Assembly: GCA_946902985.2 (NCBI GenBank)
Contig: OX336395.1
Coordinates: forward strand, 19,818,708-19,882,707
Length of the DNA: 64,000 bases
Reading direction: 5' to 3'
Origin: Meconema thalassinum
Lineage: Eukaryota > Arthropoda > Insecta > Orthoptera > Tettigoniidae
In this document: positions 1 through 11,814 of the stretch, piece after piece
Numbering within the stretch: the first letter of the stretch is position 1
Layout of the letters: each line of letters opens with the position of its first letter
Position numbers and translations under genes: made by a program
The notes under the pieces: generated by a model
Databases searched by the model: none
Told to the model about the DNA's origin: nothing
Seen by the model: the letters and a program-made list of their open reading frames with translations, nothing else

Positions 1-74
1 GTTGGTCATCTCCGCACTGACTACACCGGTTATATGCGCTAAATCACACGAGGCGAGGTCAGAAAGACACAAGT
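1..74 (+). repeat. Variant monomer (ggtcatc / ggttat) at window start
   Basis: The first monomer carries gttggtcatc at its start and ggttat in place of ggatat. The same variant starts at 63393, and also at 10644, 42609, 46164, 51188 and 54743. It belongs to the marker region of the higher-order repeat. It lies outside the 3840-bp periodicity that begins at about base 66. Confidence 0.8.
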
Positions 75-148
75 GTTGATCACCTCCGCACTGACTACAC
101 CGGATATATGCGCTAAATCACACGAGGCGAGGTCAGAAAGACACAAGT
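75..148 (+). repeat. Reference (consensus) 74-bp monomer
   Basis: This copy matches the majority base at every position and serves as the reference monomer. On the + strand it has stop codons at 3-5 (tga), 18-20 (tga) and 40-42 (taa). On the - strand, stops arise from tca at 6-8, cta at 21-23, cta at 39-41, tca at 44-46 and tca at 59-61. Because 74 is not a multiple of 3, any frame rotates through all three phases and is closed within about two monomers. Short inverted repeats are present: ctgac (17-21) with gtcag (58-62), and gaggt (55-59) with acctc (8-12 of the next monomer). The tgatca, ccgg and gcgc sites predict a 74-bp ladder with BclI, HpaII/MspI and HhaI. Confidence 0.95.
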
Positions 149-1258
149 GTTGATCACCTCCGCACTGACTACACCGGATATATGCGCTAAATCACACGAG
201 GCGAGGTCAGAAAGACACAAGTGTTGATCACCTCCGCAGTGACTACACCAGATATATGCGCTAAATCAAAGGAGGCGAGGTCAGAAAGACACAAGTGTTG
301 ATCACCTCCGCACTGACTACACCGGATATATGCGCTAAATCAAAGGAGGCGAGGTCAGAAAGTCACAAGTGTTGATCACCTCCGCACTGACTACACCGGA
401 TATATGCGCTAAATCACACGAGGCGAGCTCAGAAAGACACAAGTGTTGATCACCTCCGCACTGACTACACCGGATATATGCGCTAAATCACACGAGGCGA
501 GGTCAGAAAGACACAAGTGTTGATCACCTCCGCACTGACTACACCGGATATATGCGCTAAATCATACGAGGCGAGGTCAGAAAGACACAAGTGTTGATCA
601 CCTCCGCACTGACTACACCGGATATATGCGCTAAATCACACGAGGCGAGGTCAGAAAGACACAAGTGTTTATCACCTCCGCACTGACTACACCGGATATA
701 TGCGCTAAATCACACGAGGCGAGGTCAGAAAGACACAAGTGTTGATCACCTTCGCACTGACTACACCGGATATATGCGCTAAATCACACGAGGCGAGGTC
801 AGAAAGACACAAGTGTTGATCATCTCCGCACTGACTACACCGGTTATATGCGCTAAATCACACGAGGCGAGGTCAGAAAGACACAAGTGTTGATCACCTC
901 CGCACTGACTACACCGGATATATGCGCTAAATCACACGAGGCGAGGTCAGAAGGACACAAGTGTTGATCACCTCCGCACTGACTACACCGGATATATGCG
1001 CTAAATCACACGAGGCGAGGTCAGAAAGACACAAGTGTTGATCACCTCCGCACTGACTACACCGGATATATGCGCTAAATCAAAGGAGGCGAGGTCATAA
1101 AGACACAGGTGTTGATCACCTCCGCACTGACTACACCAGATATATGCGCTAAATCACACGAGGCGAGGTCAGAAAGACACAAGTGTTGCTCACCTCCGCA
1201 CTGACTACACCGGATATATGCGCTTAATCAAACGAGGCGAGGTCAGAAAGACACAAGT

Positions 1259-1916
1259 GCTGATCACCTCCGCACAGACTACACCGGATATATGCGCTAA
1301 ATCAAACGAGGCGAGGTCAAAGACACAAGTGTTGATCACCTCCGCACTGACTACACCGGATATATGCGCTTAATCAAACGAGGCGAGGTCAGAAAGACAC
1401 AAGTGATGATCACCTCCGCACTGACTACACCGGATATATGTGCTAAATCACACGAGGCGAGGTCAGAAAGACACAAGTGCTAATCACCTCCGCACTGACT
1501 ATACCGGATATATGCGCTAAATCAAACGAGGCGAGGTCAAAGACACAAGTGTTGATCACCTCCGCACTGACTACACCGGATATATGTGCTAAATCAAAGG
1601 AGGCGAGGTCAGAAAGACACAAGTGTTGATCACCTCCGCACTGACTACACCGGATATATGTGCTAAATCACACGAGGCGAGGTCAGAAAGACACAAGTGT
1701 TGATCACCTCCGCACTGACTACACCGGATATATGCGCTAAATCACACGAGGCGAGGTCAAAGACACAAGTGTTGATCACCTCCGCACTGACTACACCGGA
1801 TATATGCGCTAAATCACACGAGCCGAGGTCAGAAAGACACAAGTGTTTATCACCTCCGCACTGACTACACCGGATATATGTGCTAAATCAAACGAGGCGA
1901 GGTCAAAGACACAAGA
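1259..1916 (+). repeat. Cluster of 72-bp monomers (copy 1)
   Basis: Four shortened monomers start at 1259, 1479, 1699 and 1845. Each reads gaggtcaaagacac where others read gaggtcagaaagacac, a 2-bp deletion. The first three are exactly 220 bp apart (72+74+74). The neighbourhood also has unusual variants: gcacagac, gcttaatc, aagtgatg, gctaatc and actatacc. The same ordered cluster appears at 5099-5756 and, minus the fourth short monomer, near 48974 and 57627. Confidence 0.93.
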
Positions 1917-3914
1917 GTTGATCACCTCCGCACTGACTACACCGGATATATGCGCTAAATCACACGAGGCGAGGTCAGAAAGACACAAGTGTTGATCACC
2001 TCCGCACTGACTACAGCGGATATATGCGCTAAATCAAAGGAGGCGAGGTCAGAAAGACACAAGTGTTGACCACCTCCGCACTGACTACATCGGATATATG
2101 CGCTAAATCACACGAGGCGAGGTCAGAAAGACACAAGTGTTGATCACCTCCGCACTGACTACACCGGATATATGCGCTAAATCAAAGGAGGCGAGGTTAG
2201 AAAGACACAAGTGTTGATCAACTCCGCACTGACTACACCGGATATATGCGCTAAATCAAAGGAGGCGAGGTCAGAAAGACACAAGTGTTGATCACCTCCG
2301 CACTGACTTCACCGGTTATATGCGCTAAACCACACGAGGCGAGGTCAGAAAGGCACAAGTGCTTATCACCTCCGCACTGACTACACCGGATATATGCGCT
2401 AAATCAAAGGAGGCGAGGTCAGAAAGACACGAGTGTTGATCACCTCCGCACTGACTACACCGGATATATGCGCTAAATCAAAGGAGGCGAGGTCAGAAAG
2501 ACACAAGTGTTGATCAGCTCCGCACTGACTACACCGGATATATGCGCTAAATCAAAGGAGGCGAGGTCAGAAAGACACAAGTGTTGATCACCTCCGCACT
2601 GACTACACCGGATATATGTGCTAGATCAAAGGAGGCGAGGTCAGAAAGACACAAGTGTTGATCAGCTCCGCACTGACTACACCGGATATATGCGCTAAAT
2701 CAAAGGAGAAGAGGTCAGAAAGACACAAGTGTTGATCACCTCCGCACTGACTACACCGGATATATGCGCTAAATCAAATGAGGCGAGGTCAGAAAGACAC
2801 AAGTGTTGATCACCTCCGCACTGACTACACCGGATATATGCGCTAAACCACACGAGGCGAGGTCAGAAAGACACAAGTGTTGATCACCTCCGCACTGACT
2901 ACACCGGATATATGCGCTCAATCAAACGAGGCGAGGTCAGAAAGACACAAGTGTTGATCACCTCCGCACTGACTACACCGGATATATGCGCTAAATCAAA
3001 GGAGGCGAGGTCAGAAAGACACAAGTGTTGATCACCTCCGCACTGACTACACCGGATATATGCGCTAAATCAAAGGAGGCGAGGTCAGAAAGACACAAGT
3101 GTTGATCACCTCCGCACTGACTACACCGGATATATGCGCTAAATCAAAGGAGGCGAGGTCAGAAAGTCACAAGTGTTGATCACCTCCGCACTGACTACAC
3201 CGGATATATGCGCTAAATCACACGAGGCGAGCTCAGAAAGACACAAGTGTTGATCACCTCCGCACTGACTACACCGGATATATGCGCTAAATCACACGAG
3301 GCGAGGTCAGAAAGACACAAGTGTTGATCACCTCCGCACTGACTACACCGGATATATGCGCAAAACCACACGAGGCGAGGTCAGAAAGACACAAGTGCTG
3401 ATCACCTCCGCACTGACTACACCGGATATATGCGCTAAATCACACGAGGCGAGGCCAGAAAGACACAAGTGTTGATCACCTCCGCACTGACTACACCGGA
3501 TATATGCGCTAAATCACACGAGGCGAGGTCAGAAAGACACAAGTGTTGATCACCTTCGCACTGACTTCACCGGATATATGCGCTAAATCACACGAGGCGA
3601 GGTCAGAAAGACACAAGTGTTGATCATCTCCGCACTGACTACACCGGATATATGCGCTAAATCACACGAGGCGAGGTCAGAAAGACACAAGTGTTGATCA
3701 CCTCCGCACAGACTACACTGGATATATGCGCTAAATCACACGAGGCGAGGTCAGAAAGACGCAAGTTTTGATCACCTCCGCACTGACTACACTGGATATA
3801 TGCGCTAAATCACACGAGGCGAGGTCAGAAAGACGCAAGTGTTGATCACCTCCGCACTGACTACACCGGATATATGCGCTAAATCATACGAGGCGAGGTC
3901 AGAATGACACAAGT

Positions 3915-6900
3915 GTTGATCACCTCCGCACTGACTACACCGGATATATGCGCTAAATCACACGAGGCGAGGTCAGAAAGACACAAGTGTTGATCACCTC
4001 CGCACTGACTACACCGGATATATGCGCTAAATCACACGAGGCGAGGTCAGAAAGACACAAGTGTTGATCACCTCCGCAGTGACTACACCAGATATATGCG
4101 CTAAATCAAAGGAGGCGAGGTCAGAAAGACACAAGTGTTGATCACCTCCGCACTGACTACACCGGATATATGCGCTAAATCAAAGGAGGCGAGGTCAGAA
4201 AGTCACAAGTGTTGATCACCTCCGCACTGACTACACCGGATATATGCGCTAAATCACACGAGGCGAGCTCAGAAAGACACAAGTGTTGATCACCTCCGCA
4301 CTGACTACACCGGATATATGCGCTAAATCACACGAGGCGAGGTCAGAAAGACACAAGTGTTGATCACCTCCGCACTGACTACACCGGATATATGCGCTAA
4401 ATCATACGAGGCGAGGTCAGAAAGACACAAGTGTTGATCACCTCCGCACTGACTACACCGGATATATGCGCTAAATCACACGAGGCGAGGTCAGAAAGAC
4501 ACAAGTGTTTATCACCTCCGCACTGACTACACCGGATATATGCGCTAAATCACACGAGGCGAGGTCAGAAAGACACAAGTGTTGATCACCTTCGCACTGA
4601 CTACACCGGATATATGCGCTAAATCACACGAGGCGAGGTCAGAAAGACACAAGTGTTGATCATCTCCGCACTGACTACACCGGTTATATGCGCTAAATCA
4701 CACGAGGCGAGGTCAGAAAGACACAAGTGTTGATCACCTCCGCACTGACTACACCGGATATATGCGCTAAATCACACGAGGCGAGGTCAGAAGGACACAA
4801 GTGTTGATCACCTCCGCACTGACTACACCGGATATATGCGCTAAATCACACGAGGCGAGGTCAGAAAGACACAAGTGTTGATCACCTCCGCACTGACTAC
4901 ACCGGATATATGCGCTAAATCAAAGGAGGCGAGGTCATAAAGACACAGGTGTTGATCACCTCCGCACTGACTACACCAGATATATGCCCTAAATCACACG
5001 AGGCGAGGTCAGAAAGACACAAGTGTTGCTCACCTCCGCACTGACTACACCGGATATATGCGCTTAATCAAACGAGGCGAGGTCAGAAAGACACAAGTGC
5101 TGATCACCTCCGCACAGACTACACCGGATATATGCGCTAAATCAAACGAGGCGAGGTCAAAGACACAAGTGTTGATCACCTCCGCACTGACTACACCGGA
5201 TATATGCGCTTAATCAAACGAGGCGAGGTCAGAAAGACACAAGTGATGATCACCTCCGCACTGACTACACCGGATATATGTGCTAAATCACACGAGGCGA
5301 GGTCAGAAAGACACAAGTGCTAATCACCTCCGCACTGACTATACCGGATATATGCGCTAAATCAAACGAGGCGAGGTCAAAGACACAAGTGTTGATCACC
5401 TCCGCACTGACTACACCGGATATATGTGCTAAATCAAAGGAGGCGAGGTCAGAAAGACACAAGTGTTGATCACCTCCGCACTGACTACACCGGATATATG
5501 TGCTAAATCACACGAGGCGAGGTCAGAAAGACACAAGTGTTGATCACCTCCGCACTGACTACACCGGATATATGCGCTAAATCACACGAGGCGAGGTCAA
5601 AGACACAAGTGTTGATCACCTCCGCACTGACTACACCGGATATATGCGCTAAATCACACGAGCCGAGGTCAGAAAGACACAAGTGTTTATCACCTCCGCA
5701 CTGACTACACCGGATATATGTGCTAAATCAAACGAGGCGAGGTCAAAGACACAAGTGTTGATCACCTCCGCACTGACTACACCGGATATATGCGCTAAAT
5801 CACACGAGGCGAGGTCAGAAAGACACAAGTGTTGATCACCTCCGCACTGACTACAGCGGATATATGCGCTAAATCAAAGGAGGCGAGGTCAGAAAGACAC
5901 AAGTGTTGACCACCTCCGCACTGACTACATCGGATATATGCGCTAAATCACACGAGGCGAGGTCAGAAAGACACAAGTGTTGATCACCTCCGCACTGACT
6001 ACACCGGATATATGCGCTAAATCAAAGGAGGCGAGGTTAGAAAGACACAAGTGTTGATCAACTCCGCACTGACTACACCGGATATATGCGCTAAATCAAA
6101 GGAGGCGAGGTCAGAAAGACACAAGTGTTGATCACCTCCGCACTGACTTCACCGGTTATATGCGCTAAACCACACGAGGCGAGGTCAGAAAGGCACAAGT
6201 GCTTATCACCTCCGCACTGACTACACCGGATATATGCGCTAAATCAAAGGAGGCGAGGTCAGAAAGACACGAGTGTTGATCACCTCCGCACTGACTACAC
6301 CGGATATATGCGCTAAATCAAAGGAGGCGAGGTCAGAAAGACACAAGTGTTGATCAGCTCCGCACTGACTACACCGGATATATGCGCTAAATCAAAGGAG
6401 GCGAGGTCAGAAAGACACAAGTGTTGATCACCTCCGCACTGACTACACCGGATATATGTGCTAGATCAAAGGAGGCGAGGTCAGAAAGACACAAGTGTTG
6501 ATCAGCTCCGCACTGACTACACCGGATATATGCGCTAAATCAAAGGAGAAGAGGTCAGAAAGACACAAGTGTTGATCACCTCCGCACTGACTACACCGGA
6601 TATATGCGCTAAATCAAAGGAGGCGAGGTCAGAAAGACACAAGTGTTGATCACCTCCGCACTGACTACACCGGATATATGCGCTAAACCACACGAGGCGA
6701 GGTCAGAAAGACACAAGTGTTGATCACCTCCGCACTGACTACACCGGATATATGCGCTCAATCAAACGAGGCGAGGTCAGAAAGACACAAGTGTTGATCA
6801 CCTCCGCACTGACTACACCGGATATATGCGCTAAATCAAAGGAGGCGAGGTCAGAAAGACACAAGTGTTGATCACCTCCGCACTGACTACACCGGATATA

Positions 6901-7754
6901 TGCGCTAAATCAAAGGAGGCGAGGTCAGAAAGACACAAGTGTTGATCACCTCCGCACTGACTACACCGGATATATGCGCTAAATCAAAGGAGGCGAGGTC
7001 AGAAAGTCACAAGTGTTGATCACCTCCGCACTGACTACACCGGATATATGAGCTAAATCACACGAGGCGAGCTCAGAAAGACACAAGTGTTGATCACCTC
7101 CGCACTGACTACACCGGATATATGCGCTAAATCACACGAGGCGAGGTCAGAAAGACACAAGTGTTGATCACCTCCGCACTGACTACACCGGATATATGCG
7201 CAAAACCACACGAGGCGAGGTCAGAAAGACACAAGTGCTGATCACCTCCGCACTGACTACACCGGATATATGCGCTAAATCACACGAGGCGAGGCCAGAA
7301 AGACACAAGTGTTGATCACCTCCGCACTGACTACACCGGATATATGCGCTAAATCACACGAGGCGAGGTCAGAAAGACACAAGTGTTGATCACCTTCGCA
7401 CTGACTTCACCGGATATATGCGCTAAATCACACGAGGCGAGGTCAGAAAGACACAAGTGTTGATCATCTCCGCACTGACTACACCGGATATATGCGCTAA
7501 ATCACACGAGGCGAGGTCAGAAAGACACAAGTGTTGATCACCTCCGCACAGACTACACTGGATATATGCGCTAAATCACACGAGGCGAGGTCAGAAAGAC
7601 GCAAGTTTTGATCACCTCCGCACTGACTACACTGGATATATGCGCTAAATCACACGAGGCGAGGTCAGAAAGACGCAAGTGTTGATCACCTCCGCACTGA
7701 CTACACCGGATATATGCGCTAAATCATACGAGGCGAGGTCAGAATGACACAAGT
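3915..7754 (+). repeat. 3840-bp higher-order repeat, copy 2 (52 monomers)
   Basis: Second copy of the 52-monomer unit, directly adjacent to the first and in the same orientation. It has the same variant order and the same four 72-bp monomers (starts 5099, 5319, 5539 and 5685). Its private changes relative to copy 1 are tatgccct at 4988 and an altered base at 7051. The remaining two differences lie at 5756 and 6619, where copy 2 has the majority base and copy 1 has the private change. Confidence 0.95.
5099..5756 (+). repeat. Cluster of 72-bp monomers (copy 2)
   Basis: Copy of the cluster at 1259-1916, shifted by 3840 bp, with short monomers starting at 5099, 5319, 5539 and 5685. It differs from copy 1 at 5756, where copy 1 has acaagag in place of acaagtg. 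Confidence 0.92.
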
Positions 7755-7913
7755 GTTGATCACCTCCGCACTGACTACACCGGATATATGCGCTAAATCA
7801 CACGAGGCGAGGTCAGAAAGACACAAGTGTTGATCACCTCCGCACTGACTACACCGGATATATGCGCTAAATCACACGAGGCGAGGTCAGAAAGACACAA
7901 GTGTTGATCACCT
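7755..7913 (+). repeat. Truncated third copy of the 3840-bp unit
   Basis: About two monomers continue the 3840-bp periodicity after copy 2. At 7914 the sequence switches: the expected cctccgcagt is replaced by ccttcgcact, followed by the gatcatctcc and marker monomers of the next zone. This is the right boundary of the left HOR block and a probable exchange breakpoint. Confidence 0.85.
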
Positions 7914-8040
7914 TCGCACTGACTACACCGGATATATGCGCTAAATCACACGAGGCGAGGTCAGAAAGACACAAGTGTTGATCATCTCCGCACTGACTAC
8001 ACCTGTTATATGCGCTAAATCACACGAGGCGAGGTCAGAA
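7914..8040 (+). repeat. Junction monomers before the first marker
   Basis: Less than two monomers link the left HOR block to the first marker-defined unit. They carry ccttcgca, then gatcatctcc and cctgttat, a private form of the ggttat variant. The order ttcgca, gatcatctcc, ggttat, gacaaaag is the recurring signature that precedes most later unit boundaries. Confidence 0.75.
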
Positions 8041-11000
8041 AGACAAAAGTGTTGATCACCTCCGCACTGACTACACCGGATATATGCGCTAAATCACACG
8101 AGGCGAGGTCAGAAAGACACAAGTGTTGATCACCTCCGCACTGACTACACCGGATATATGCGCTAAATCACACGAGGCGAGGTCAGAAAGACACAAGTGT
8201 TGATCACCTCCGCACTGACTACACCGGATATATGCGCTAAATCAAAGGAGGCGAAGTCATAAAGACACAGGTATTGATCACCTCCGCACTGACTACACCA
8301 GATATATGCGCTAAATCACACGAGGCGAGGTCAGAAAGACACAAGTGTTGCTCACTTCCGCACTGACTACACCGGATATATGCGCTAAATCAAAGGAGGC
8401 GAGGTCAGAAAGACACAAGTGTTGATCACCTCCACACTGACTACACCGGATATATGCGCTAAATCACACGAGGCGAGGTCAGAAAGACACAAGTGTTGAT
8501 CACCTCCGCACTGACTACACCGGATATATGCGCTGAATCACACGAGGCGAGGTCAGAAAGACACAAGTGTTGATCACCTCCGCACTGACTTCACCGGATA
8601 TATGTGCTAAATCAAAGGAGGCGAGGTCAGAAAGACACAAGTGTTGATCACCTCCGCACTGACTACACCGGATATATGCGCTAAATCACACGAGGCGAGG
8701 TCAGAAAGACACAAGTGTTGATCACCTCCACACTGACTACACCGGATATATGCGCTAAATCACACGAGGCGAGGTCAGAAAGACACAAGTGTTGATCACC
8801 TCCGCACTGACTACACCGGATATATGCGCTAAATCACACGAGGCGAGGTCAGAAAGACACAAGTGTTGATCACCTCCGCACTGACTACACCGGATATATG
8901 CGCTAAATCACACGAGGCGAGGTCAGAAAGACACAAGTGTTGATCACCTCCGCACTGACTACACCGGATATATGCGCTAAATCACACGAGGCGAGGTCAG
9001 AAAGACACAAGTGTTGATCACCTCCGCACTGACTACAACGGATATATGAGCTGAATCAAAGGAGGCGAGGTCAGAAAGACACAAGTGTTGATCACCTCCG
9101 CACTGACTACACCGGATATATGCGCTAAATCATACGAGGCGAGCTCAGAAAGACACAAGTGTTGATCACCTCCGCACTGACTACACCGGATATATGCGCT
9201 AAATCACACGAGGCGAGGTCAGAAAGGCACAAGTGTTGATCACCTCCACACTGACTACACCGGATATATGCGCTAAATCACACGAGGCGAGGTCAGAAAG
9301 ACACAAGTGTTGATCACCTCCGCACTGACTACACCCGATATATGCGCTCAATCAAACGAGGCGAGGTCAGAAAGACACAAGTGTTGATCACCTCCGCACT
9401 GACTACACCGGATATATGCGCTAAATCAAAGGAGGCGAGGTCAGAAAGACACAAGTGTTGATCACCTCCGCACTGACTACACCGGATATATGCACTAAAT
9501 CAAAGGAGGCGAGGTCAGAAAGACACAAGTGTTGATCACCTCCGCACTGACTACACCGGATATATGCGCTCAATCGCACGAGATGAGGTCAGAAAGACAC
9601 AAGTGTTGATCACCTCCGCACTGACTACACCGGATATATGCGCTAAATCACACGAGGCGAGGTCAGAAAGACACAAATGTTGATCACCTCCGCACTGACT
9701 ACACCGGATATATGCGCTAAATCACACGAGGCGAGGTCAGAAAGACACAAGTATTGATCACCTCCGCACTGACTACACCAGATATATGCGCTAAATCAAA
9801 GGAGGCGAGGTCAGAAAGACACAAGTGTTGATCACCTCCGCACTGACTACACCGGATATATGCGCTAAATCAAAGGAGGCGAGGTCAGAAAGTCACAAGT
9901 GTTGATCACATCCGCACTGACTACACCGGATATATGCGCTAAATCACACGAGGCGAGCTCAGAAAGACACAAGTGTTGATCACCTCCGCACTGACTACAC
10001 CGGATATATGCGCTAAATCACACGAGGCGAGGTCAGAAAGACACAAGTGTTGATCACCTCCGCACTGACTACACCGGATATATGCGCTAAATCATACGAG
10101 ACGAGGTCAGAAAGACACAAGTGTTGATCACCTCCGCACTGACTACACCGGATATATGCGCTAAATCACACGAGGCGAGGTCAGAAAGACACAAGTGTTG
10201 ATCACCTCCGCACTGACTACACCGGATATATGCGCTAAATCACACGAGGCGAGGTCAGAAAGACACAAGTGTTGATCACCTTCGCACTGACTACACCGGA
10301 TATATGCGCTAAATCACACGAGGCGAGGTCAGAAAGACACAAGTGTTGATCATCTCCGCACTGACTACACCGGTTATATGCGCTAAATCACACGAGGCGA
10401 GGTCAGAAAGACACAAGTGTTGATCACCTCCGCACTTACTACACCGGATATATGCGCTAAATCACACGAGGCGAGGTCAGAAAGACACAAGTGTTAATCA
10501 CCTCCGCACTGACTACACCGGATATATGCGCTAAATCACACGAGGCGAGGTCAGAAAGACACAAGTGTTGATCACCTCCGCACTGACTACACCGGATATA
10601 TGCGCTAAATCACACGAGGCGAGGTCAGAAAGACACAAGTGTTGGTCATCTCCGCACTGACTACACCGGTTATATGCGCTAAATCACACGAGGCGAGGTC
10701 AGAAAGACACAAGTGTTGCTCACCTCCGCACTGACTACACCGGATATATGCGCTAAATCAAAGGAGGCGAGGTCAGAAAGACACAAGTGTTGATCACCTC
10801 CACACTGACTACACCGGATATATGCGCTAAATCACACGAGGCGAGGTCAGAAAGACACAAGTGATGATCACCTCCGCACTGACTACACCGGATATATGCG
10901 CTAAATCACACGAGGCGAGGTCAGAAAGACACAAGTGTTGATCACCTCCGCACTGACTACACCGGATATATGTGCTAAATCAAAGGAGGCGAGGTCAGAA

Positions 11001-11814
11001 AGACACAAGTGTTGATCACCTCCGCACTAACTACACCGGATATATGCGCTAAATCACACGAGGCGAGCTCAGAAAGACACAAGTGTTGATCATCTCCGCA
11101 CTGACTACACCGGATATATGCGCTAAATCACACGAGGCGAGGCCAGAAAGACACAAGTGTTGATCACCTCCGCACTGACTACACCGGATATATGCGCTAA
11201 ATCACACGAGGCGAGGTCAGAAAGACACAAGTGTTGATCATCTCCGCACTGACTACACCGGATATATGCGCTAAATCACACGAGGCGAGGTCAGAAAGAC
11301 ACAAGTGTTGATCACCTCCGCACAGACTACACTGGATATATGCGCTAAATCACACGAGGCGAGGTCAGAAAGACGCAAGTTTTGATCACCTCCGCACTGA
11401 CTACACTGGATATATGCGCTAAATCACACGAGGCGAGGTCAGAAAGACGCAAGTGTTGATCACCTCCGCACTGACTACACCGGATATATGCGCTAAATCA
11501 TACGAGGCGAGGTCAGAATGACACAAGTGTTGATCACCTCCGCACTGACTACACCGGATATATGCGCTAAATCACACGAGGCGAGGTCAGAAAGACACAA
11601 GTGTTGATCACCTCCGCACTGACTACACCGGATATATGCGCTAAATCACACGAGGCGAGGTCAGAAAGACACAAGTGTTGATCACCTTCGCACTGACTAC
11701 ACCGGATATATGCGCTAAATCACACGAGGCGAGGTCAGAAAGACACAAGTGTTGATCATCTCCGCACTGACTACACCGGTTATATGCGCTAAATCACACG
11801 AGGCGAGGTCAGAA
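8041..11814 (+). repeat. Marker-defined unit 1 (51 monomers, 3774 bp)
   Basis: This unit runs from the first gacaaaag marker to the next. It carries the full ordered set: gaagtcataaag with caggtattg, accaga, gttgctcacttc, aaagg, ccacac, gctgaatc, gacttcacc with tgtgct, plain monomers, acaacgg with gagctgaatc (9035), gctcaatcaaacg (about 9346), gcactaaat (about 9491), a gcacgagatgagg monomer (about 9575), aagtattg (9749), gtcacaag with cacatcc (about 9900) and gagacgagg (about 10097). It closes with gcacagac, gacgcaag and gaatgacac. It looks like the least rearranged form of the central-zone unit. Confidence 0.85.

Larger units (their letters stand above)
75..3914 (+). repeat. 3840-bp higher-order repeat, copy 1 (52 monomers)
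   Basis: First copy of a unit of 52 monomers: 48 of 74 bp and four of 72 bp, which sum to 3840 bp. Diagnostic variants in order include gcagtgac with accaga (near 230), gagctc (426), catacg (564), ggttat (843), gtcataaag with acaggt (1095), the 72-bp cluster (1259-1916), gtgcttatc (2359), gatcagctcc (2512), ggagaagagg (2705), gcaaaacc (3360), gaggcc (3449), gcacagac (3705) and gacgcaag (3759). The unit repeats at an offset of 3840 with identity running from about base 66 to base 4073. Compared by eye, four substitutions separate the copies: 1148/4988, 1916/5756, 2779/6619 and 3211/7051. That is about 99.9% identity, far higher than between neighbouring monomers, so the copying was recent. Confidence 0.95.

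Noticed and set aside
297..370. Shine-Dalgarno-like aaaggagg before a start codon
   Set aside because: The aggagg string is one of the common monomer variants (aaatcaaagg). No start codon with a following open frame sits downstream.
7908..7935. CENP-B box in the ccttcgcactgac variant
   Set aside because: The ttcg is present, but the required A and the downstream cggg are not at the right spacing. The consensus monomer (tccg) is further away still.
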